Made by a program: the position numbers and the translations under genes
The notes under the pieces: model-generated
What the model saw: the letters and a program-made list of their open reading frames with translations, nothing else
Told to the model about the DNA's origin: nothing
Databases searched by the model: none
Shown: piece by piece, positions 1 through 3,891 of the stretch
How positions within the stretch are numbered: position 1 is the first letter of the stretch
How the letters are laid out: the number at the start of each line of letters is the position of its first letter
Source: Candidatus Adiutrix sp.
GTDB lineage: Bacteria > Desulfobacterota > Desulfarculia > Adiutricales > Adiutricaceae
Assembly: GCA_031286085.1 (NCBI GenBank)
Contig: JAITUX010000168.1
Span: forward strand, 1-6,074
Direction: 5' to 3'
Length of the DNA stretch: 6,074 nucleotides

Positions 1-1753
1 GCAGGACGTTCTCCCGGTTGAGGTTGCCGTAGGTCAGGCCGGGAGCTTCCTCTTCCTCGACCGCCTCCTCCTCGCCCGTGTAGTCGGGGATATCCTCCAC
101 CGCCGCGGCCTCCTCCGCCTCTTCTTCGTAGCCGGGCACGGCCGGTTCTTCGGCCGGGGCTTCCGCGGCGGCGGGCTGGACGGCCAGGGCCGTAGTCGGG
201 GCGGCCTCGGCCGACGCCGTTTCCTCGTATTCATCCTCGAACGGGATCTCGGCGGCCTGGGGCGGAAGCGGCATGGGCAGCCCCTCGCCGTAGCCCGCCC
301 CGCTCCCGGGCTGGTCGGGCAGCACGGCCGGCTGGGCGCCGAAGCCGGCCGGCTCCACCTCGCCTTTAAGCCAGTTCAGGATGGGCCGGACCACCAGGAA
401 GAAGAACAGGATGATGAGGATGAGGTTCAGGAAAGGCCGGTGGAATTCCCGCAAAAGCTCCAGGGCGAAGAGAGCCCACGGGGATATCTCTTCGGGCCGG
501 GCGAACTGCACGCTGCTTACGGACACCATGTCGCCCCTTTTGGCGTCAAAGCCCACCACGCCCTTGATGGCCGATTCCAGCTGGCCCAAAAGTTCCGCCG
601 ACAGGGGCCGGAACACCCGGTCGCCGGCCTCGTCCCGCACATAAACGCCGTCCAGAAGCACCGACACGCTGACCCGCTTCAAATCGCCGGCCTTGGAGAT
701 GGTCTGGCGCTTGATGTTGGTGACCTCGTAGTTGGTGGTCTCCTCGTTGCGGCTGTATTGCTCCTGGTTGCCGAGGTTGCCGGAATTTTGACGGTTGGCC
801 GTGCCCAGCTCGTAGGTGGCGTTGGGTATGCCGGCCATGGCCCGGGCCGGGCCTATGCTCCGCTCATTGATCTTCTGTTCGCTGCGGACCGCCGTGCGCT
901 CGGGGTCGTAGATGTCCTCGTGGGTCACGACCTCCTTCAAATCCATTTCGGCCGTAACCGAGGTGATGGCCCTGTCCGGCCCCACCACCCGCTCCATCAT
1001 GGCCTGGATGCGGCGCTTCAAGCCATCCTCGAACAGGGCCTTCAGCTTCATCTGGTCGTCGTTCAGGAAGCCCGGCTTGTTGGTCTCCCGGGACCAGATG
1101 AGCCCGCCTTCCGTGTCTATGACCGAGACATTGTCGGGGACCAGGCCGCTGACCGCGGAAACCACCAGGTTGACTATGCCCAAAAGCTGGGGCTTGGAGA
1201 GGCTCGCCCCCCGGGCGGCCTTTATGACCACCGAGGCCGTGGGATCTTTCTTGTCTTCTATGAAAAGGGTTTCCGAGGGCACGGCCAGGTGGACCCGGGC
1301 CATTTCCACTTCCGGGAGGCTCATGATGGAGCGTTCCAGCTCGCCGGTCACGGCCCGCATGAGGTTGGTCTTCTGGACCAGGTCGGTGACGCCCAGCTTC
1401 TGCTCGTCGAAAATTTCAAAACCCACGTTGCCCTTGGCGGGCAAGCCCTTGACGGCCAGGTCAATGCGCAGGGCCGAGGCCCGGCCCTCCTCCACCTCGA
1501 TGGCCGTGCCGTCCGCGGCCAGTTTATAGGTCTGGCCCTGTTTTTTCAGTTCGGCCGTGATGGCCCCGGCGTCTTCCGGGCTCAAGCGGGAATAGAGGAC
1601 TTCGTAGGGGGTGTCGGGCTTGTAAAGCAGGGCCGTCATGAGGATGGCCGTGGCCACCGCCAAAATTATGCCGCCGATGGTCAGTTTGAACGAGCCGGCC
1701 CCGGCCAGTATTTCGCGCCCTCTCTCCAAGCGTTCGGCAAATCTGAAAGCCAT
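1..1753 (-). CDS. fliF: Flagellar M-ring protein FliF (3' end cut by window edge)
   Basis: FliF builds the MS ring, the inner-membrane base of the flagellar basal body on which the FliG/FliM/FliN rotor and export gate assemble. 584 residues are visible. A first membrane helix spans about 22-44 and is followed by the periplasmic YscJ/FliF region, with the family motif ARVHLAVP at about 152-159. The FliF-specific C-terminal periplasmic domain contains YDPE at 282-285 and VRSEQ at 289-293. A second membrane helix spans about 440-458 and leads into the cytoplasm. The tail is unusually acidic: residues 502-569 hold about 25 Glu/Asp, and no Lys or Arg occurs from 464 to 579. The terminal FliG-binding segment lies beyond the left edge, so the protein is cut by the window and not visibly broken. 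The start at 1753 is backed by AAAGGGG (1769-1763) nine bases upstream and by the normal distance to the first helix. Other fli genes probably follow to the left (inference). Confidence 0.96.
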   Translation of the reverse strand, partial: MAFRFAERLERGREILAGAGSFKLTIGGIILAVATAILMTALLYKPDTPYEVLYSRLSPEDAGAITAELKKQGQTYKLAADGTAIEVEEGRASALRIDLAVKGLPAKGNVGFEIFDEQKLGVTDLVQKTNLMRAVTGELERSIMSLPEVEMARVHLAVPSETLFIEDKKDPTASVVIKAARGASLSKPQLLGIVNLVVSAVSGLVPDNVSVIDTEGGLIWSRETNKPGFLNDDQMKLKALFEDGLKRRIQAMMERVVGPDRAITSVTAEMDLKEVVTHEDIYDPERTAVRSEQKINERSIGPARAMAGIPNATYELGTANRQNSGNLGNQEQYSRNEETTNYEVTNIKRQTISKAGDLKRVSVSVLLDGVYVRDEAGDRVFRPLSAELLGQLESAIKGVVGFDAKRGDMVSVSSVQFARPEEISPWALFALELLREFHRPFLNLILIILFFFLVVRPILNWLKGEVEPAGFGAQPAVLPDQPGSGAGYGEGLPMPLPPQAAEIPFEDEYEETASAEAAPTTALAVQPAAAEAPAEEPAVPGYEEEAEEAAAVEDIPDYTGEEEAVEEEEAPGLTYGNLNRENVL

Positions 1754-1762
1754 GTTTTTTCG

Positions 1763-1769
1763 CCCCTTT
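1763..1769 (-). promoter_or_regulatory. Ribosome binding site of fliF
   Basis: On the minus strand AAAGGGG lies nine bases before the ATG at 1753. It is a reasonable Shine-Dalgarno match and supports this ATG as the fliF start. It sits just downstream of the GC-rich leader hairpin (1784-1798), close enough that leader folding could affect ribosome access (inference). Confidence 0.6.
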
Positions 1770-1783
1770 ATCCGGAAGATGAT

Positions 1784-1855
1784 CCGCGGCGGCCGCGGGC
1801 TGCCCAATTTACAGGCAAAATCCGGGCCAAAAATCGGGCAGCGGAATCATATTCC
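1784..1855 (-). other. Structured 5' leader of fliF with three consecutive dyads
   Basis: Read in the fliF direction, three inverted repeats follow one another. (1) GGAAT-ATG-ATTCC at 1855-1843. (2) A 12-bp stem pairing 1842-1831 (GCTGCCCGATTT) with 1810-1799 (AAATTGGGCAGC) around a 20-base loop. (3) CCGCGG-CCG-CCGCGG at 1798-1784. The long stem has one non-Watson-Crick position. It is a G-U wobble in the fliF-strand RNA but an A-C mismatch in the opposite-strand RNA, which favours a function in the fliF transcript. No U-run follows any hairpin, so these are not standard terminators. I do not recognise a known riboswitch class. Possible roles are translational control, mRNA stability or a protein binding site. 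Confidence 0.5.
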
Positions 1856-1861
1856 AGCCGC

Positions 1862-1900
1862 TTTTAATTATATATAATATATCATTAATTATAATTAAAA
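1862..1900. repeat. 39-bp A/T-only near-palindrome in the divergent control region
   Basis: All bases are A or T except one C at 1883, in a window that is otherwise very GC-rich. The outer arms TTTTAATTATA (1862-1872) and TATAATTAAAA (1890-1900) are exact 11-bp inverted repeats centred at 1881. Inside the tract are two perfect palindromes, ATTATATATAAT (1867-1878) and TTAATTATAATTAA (1885-1898). TATAAT hexamers occur on both strands. It sits between fliF and the oppositely oriented transformylase gene, where it could be a shared melting/promoter core or a site for an AT-binding nucleoid protein. The sequence and symmetry are seen directly; the function is inference. Confidence 0.6.
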
Positions 1901-1904
1901 ACAA
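1876..1904 (-). promoter_or_regulatory. Candidate sigma-70-type promoter for fliF
   Basis: On the minus strand TTGTTT (1904-1899) is separated by 17 bases from TATATT (1881-1876). The -10 matches consensus at five of six positions. The -35 matches only TTG, so it is moderate. The predicted transcription start near 1869 would give a leader of about 115 bases containing all three leader dyads. Low-complexity A/T sequence makes chance matches easy. No sigma-54 (TGGCAC-N5-TTGCA) or sigma-28 motif was found here, although flagellar genes often use those. Confidence 0.35.
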
Positions 1905-1980
1905 GGCCTCAAAAATACCTGCCAAGTATAGCATTTTTACCTCCCGAAAGGAACGGCCTATTGCCGGGGGGCTTCATATG

Positions 1981-2012
1981 GTTTTCATTTTATGATAAAA
2001 TCGGCTGAAAAC
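1981..2012 (+). promoter_or_regulatory. Nested AT-rich dyad, possible operator of the plus-strand operon
   Basis: ATTTTA-TGA-TAAAAT (1987-2001) is a perfect inverted repeat. It is flanked by a second inverted pair, GTTTTC (1981-1986) and GAAAAC (2007-2012). The two pairs do not share a centre: the gap on the left is zero and on the right five bases. It lies 73-104 bases before the transformylase ATG and overlaps the possible -10 TATGAT. The shape fits a repressor or activator site, but I do not recognise a specific regulator and did not find a PurR-like consensus. Confidence 0.35.
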
Positions 2013-2072
2013 AGGCTTATTGGCGTAAGGAACCTAAAGTTCCGCCCCGAAGCAAGCGCCGGACAGGAGGCC

Positions 2073-2077
2073 AGGAG
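2073..2077 (+). promoter_or_regulatory. Ribosome binding site that sets the transformylase start
   Basis: AGGAG at 2073-2077, with a second AGGAGG at 2065-2070, precedes the ATG at 2085 by seven bases. The in-frame upstream ATG at 1992 has no comparable site. This favours 2085 as the true start and a 432-residue protein. Confidence 0.75.
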
Positions 2078-2084
2078 ACCGCCA

Positions 2085-3383
2085 ATGAAGCGGAACCAGT
2101 ATCGCGACATCATCCACGAACATTTCCCGGACCGGCTGACCATAAAACTGGGCGAAACGACCCTCGTCTATCAAAAGCGGTTGTACAAGATAGGGAACGA
2201 GGCGGAGGGCGGCCTCGTGGGCGGCCTGCGCTACGGGGAAAACCCCGGCCAGGAGGCGGCCCTCTACCGCCTGGTCAACGGGAACCTGGCCCTGGCCGGG
2301 GTCCAGTATGTGGGCCCGGACGACGCCCTGGTCTCGGCCTTAGGCGAGGACGACCCGTCCGGGACCATGATGTTCGGCTGCGGCAAGCACCCTTCCAAGA
2401 CCAATATGACCGACGTGGACGCCGGGCTGGGCATCCTGCGCTACCTGGACGCCCGGCCCGCCGCGGTCATCATCAAGCACAACAACCCTTGCGGGGCCGC
2501 CCGGGCCAAAAGCCTCAAGGCGGCCTTCTCGGCGGCCTGGAACGCCGACCAGGTGGCCGCCTTCGGCGGGGCCGTGACCCTCAACCGCCCGGTGGACAAG
2601 GACTGCGCCAGGCTGATATCCGGGCGCTACCTGGAAGTGGTGGCCGCGCCGGACTTTGAAGAGGGCGCCCTGGACATCCTCCTCCGCCGGCGCGACCTGC
2701 GCGTCTTTAAAATCAAGCGCATCGACCGGCTGAAGGATTTCGCGGCCCGGCGCCACCTGGACATCAAGAGCCTCATGGACGGCGGGCTCATTCTGCAGCA
2801 GTCGGCCTTGAACGCCATCGCCGCGCCCGGGGATTTCCTGCCCGCCGCCGCCGAACACGACGGCCGGGCTTTCCGGGCCGAGCGCCGGCCCACGGCCCGG
2901 GAGCTGGAAGACCTGCTTTTCGGCTGGGCCGTGGAGCAGGGCGTGACTTCCAACTCCGTGCTGTTCGTCAAGAACGGAGCCACGGTGGCCATCGGCGCCG
3001 GCGGCCAGGACCGGGTGGGCATTGTGGAAACGACCATTTACAAGGCTTACCGCAATTTCCAGGAAAAACTCTGCCGCCGGGTCCTGGGCCGGCCCTTCAA
3101 GGATTTGGAACTGGCCGCGGCCTCCGACAAGGTCGCCCGGCGCCGGGTGGAGGAATTCCAGGCGGCCGCCCGGGAAGCCCGGGGCGGCCTTCGCGGCGCG
3201 GTCATGGTCTCCGACGCCTTCTTCCCCTTCCGCGACAGCCTTGACGCCGCCCTGCGCCACGGCGTCCGGGCCGTCGCCCACCCCGGCGGCTCCTTGAACG
3301 ACCATGAAGGCATCCTGGCCGTAAACCAGGCCCGTCCCCGGGCGGCCATGGTTTTCACCGGGCAGCGGGCCTTCCGCCACTAA
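2085..3383 (+). CDS. purH: Stand-alone AICAR transformylase (PurH C-terminal domain only)
   Basis: This enzyme formylates AICAR with 10-formyltetrahydrofolate to give FAICAR, the penultimate step of IMP synthesis in the cytoplasm. The 432-residue product carries the transformylase signatures in order: RYGENPGQ (49-56), KHNNPCG (131-137, with the catalytic Lys-His pair), TSNSVLFVKNG and GAGGQDRV (288-311), SDAFFPFRD (376-384) and PGGS (400-403). Bifunctional PurH has an N-terminal MGS-like IMP cyclohydrolase domain of about 200 residues. Here only about 45 residues precede RYGENP, so cyclization must be done by another protein. The usual His in RYGxNPHQ is Gly55, perhaps a subfamily trait. It is the first gene of a likely operon, with tatA 18 bp downstream. 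The 2085 start is chosen over 1992 on ribosome-site and similarity grounds. The family assignment is secure. Stand-alone forms are also known in archaea and some deltaproteobacteria. Confidence 0.94.
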   Translation: MKRNQYRDIIHEHFPDRLTIKLGETTLVYQKRLYKIGNEAEGGLVGGLRYGENPGQEAALYRLVNGNLALAGVQYVGPDDALVSALGEDDPSGTMMFGCGKHPSKTNMTDVDAGLGILRYLDARPAAVIIKHNNPCGAARAKSLKAAFSAAWNADQVAAFGGAVTLNRPVDKDCARLISGRYLEVVAAPDFEEGALDILLRRRDLRVFKIKRIDRLKDFAARRHLDIKSLMDGGLILQQSALNAIAAPGDFLPAAAEHDGRAFRAERRPTARELEDLLFGWAVEQGVTSNSVLFVKNGATVAIGAGGQDRVGIVETTIYKAYRNFQEKLCRRVLGRPFKDLELAAASDKVARRRVEEFQAAAREARGGLRGAVMVSDAFFPFRDSLDAALRHGVRAVAHPGGSLNDHEGILAVNQARPRAAMVFTGQRAFRH

Positions 3384-3390
3384 GAGATTT

Positions 3391-3395
3391 AGGAG
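3391..3395 (+). promoter_or_regulatory. Ribosome binding site of tatA
   Basis: AGGAG lies six bases before the tatA ATG at 3402, inside the 18-bp gap after the transformylase stop. It is a strong site, which would let tatA be translated well from a shared transcript. Confidence 0.7.
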
Positions 3396-3401
3396 AAAAT
3401 C

Positions 3402-3596
3402 ATGGGCCGCCCCGGCATTTGGGAAATCATCGTCATCGTCATCCTGGTGATCGTCATTTTCGGCGGCCGCAAACTGCCGGAACTGGGCCAGGGCCTGGGC
3501 CAGGGCCTGGCCAATTTCCGCCGGGCCATGCGGGCTAAGGAACAGCCGGCTGACAAGGCCGAAGATTCCGACCGGGCTGAAGGCGGCCGGGGCTGA
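3402..3596 (+). CDS. tatA: Twin-arginine translocase subunit TatA
   Basis: TatA oligomers form or assist the passage for folded proteins bearing twin-arginine signals across the inner membrane. The 64-residue product has the full TatA plan: a short periplasmic N-terminus with a polar Glu8, one membrane helix (about 6-20), a hinge FGGRKLPE (20-27), an amphipathic helix (about 28-43) and a polar tail. Phe20, Gly21 and Phe39 fall at the same positions as the conserved residues of E. coli TatA. The FGGRKLPE hinge and Gly-rich helix start distinguish it from the TatB-like gene that follows. The amphipathic helix begins with LGQG twice, encoded by an exact 12-bp tandem duplication (3483-3506). It lies between the transformylase and tatB, probably in one transcript. 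It is short for the family because of a small C-terminal tail. TatC is not in the window. Confidence 0.93.
   Translation: MGRPGIWEIIVIVILVIVIFGGRKLPELGQGLGQGLANFRRAMRAKEQPADKAEDSDRAEGGRG
3483..3506 (+). repeat. Exact 12-bp tandem duplication inside tatA
   Basis: CTGGGCCAGGGC occurs twice back to back and is followed by a partial third copy, CTGGCC. It encodes LGQG-LGQG at residues 28-35, the start of the amphipathic helix. TatA proteins commonly have a LGxxLGxG pattern here, so the protein length looks normal, but the identical codons in both units make it a possible slippage site. Confidence 0.75.
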
Positions 3597-3601
3597 CCCT
3601 T

Positions 3602-3853
3602 ATGCTGGGCGTCGGCTGGGGCGAAATCATGGTGGCGGCCCTGGCGGCCCTCCTTATCCTGGGTCCGGGCCGGCTGCCCGAGGCGGCCCGGACCGCGGGG
3701 CAGGCCTACGGCCGGCTCCACCGTTTCCTGTCCGAGGCCCGGGCCGCCCTGCGAGCCGAACTCGATCTGGCCGACCTCAACCGGCCGGCCTCCCCGCCCG
3801 CCCCGCCGGATACGATTCCGCCCCGGGCCGAAGACCAGGGTCCCCAGGCCTGA
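3602..3853 (+). CDS. tatB: Twin-arginine translocase subunit TatB (short form)
   Basis: TatB works with TatC as the receptor for twin-arginine signal peptides. The 83-residue product starts MLGVGWGE with Glu8, then one membrane helix (about 9-20), then LGPGRLPE (20-27). The Gly-Pro hinge with RLP is the TatB hallmark, where TatA has FGxxKLP. An amphipathic helix with ARTAGQAYGRL (29-39) follows, then a Pro-rich tail that looks disordered. It is about half the length of E. coli TatB (171 residues), lacking most of the long cytoplasmic helix. Such short versions are common outside the gammaproteobacteria and are often annotated only as TatA/E family. It begins five bases after the tatA stop, so the two are almost certainly cotranscribed and made together. 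The ribosome site is weak (a GGGG stretch about ten bases upstream), which may lower its yield relative to TatA (inference). Confidence 0.85.
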   Translation: MLGVGWGEIMVAALAALLILGPGRLPEAARTAGQAYGRLHRFLSEARAALRAELDLADLNRPASPPAPPDTIPPRAEDQGPQA

Positions 3854-3891
3854 GACGGCCCGGCCCGCCAGAATCCTTTGAAACCAGGCGC

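Larger units (their letters stand above)
1901..2084 (+). other. Non-coding upstream region of the transformylase gene
   Basis: This stretch has mixed composition and no convincing gene. An in-frame ATG at 1992 would extend the transformylase by 31 residues, but those residues (rich in Arg, Pro and Glu) do not look like the family and no ribosome binding site precedes that ATG. I therefore read it as promoter and 5' leader. TATGAT at 1991-1996 could be a -10 element, but no good -35 lies at the right distance. The dyad at 1981-2012 lies here and is listed separately. No T-run hairpin terminator is visible. Confidence 0.45.

Noticed and set aside
1784..1842. Leader hairpins as a rho-independent terminator
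   Set aside because: Neither strand shows a T-run directly after the stems in the direction of transcription.
1809..1850. Short reading frame of 13 codons in the fliF leader (minus strand), a possible leader peptide
   Set aside because: Only a weak ribosome site (CTGGA) precedes it and its codons show no run of a regulatory amino acid; it is explained by the dyads it overlaps.
440..1867. Long plus-strand open frame of 475 codons opposite fliF
   Set aside because: It is the antisense of a clear FliF gene, its His/Gly/Val-rich translation resembles no family, and it runs through the AT-free GC-biased region where stop codons are rare by composition.
2000..2024. Sigma-28-like GCCGAT on the minus strand upstream of fliF
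   Set aside because: The last two bases of the -10 do not match and the -35 position reads GCCAATAA instead of TAAAGTTT; it would also lie about 250 bases from fliF.
1992..2084. Upstream start giving a 463-residue transformylase
   Set aside because: No ribosome site before 1992, the added 31 residues do not resemble the family, and the ATG lies inside the AT-rich dyad; the start at 2085 has AGGAG at good spacing.
2340..3380. Minus-strand open frame of 346 codons opposite the transformylase
   Set aside because: Composition is Gly/Val/Pro/His-rich antisense to a gene with well-conserved motifs; no ribosome site or recognisable domain.
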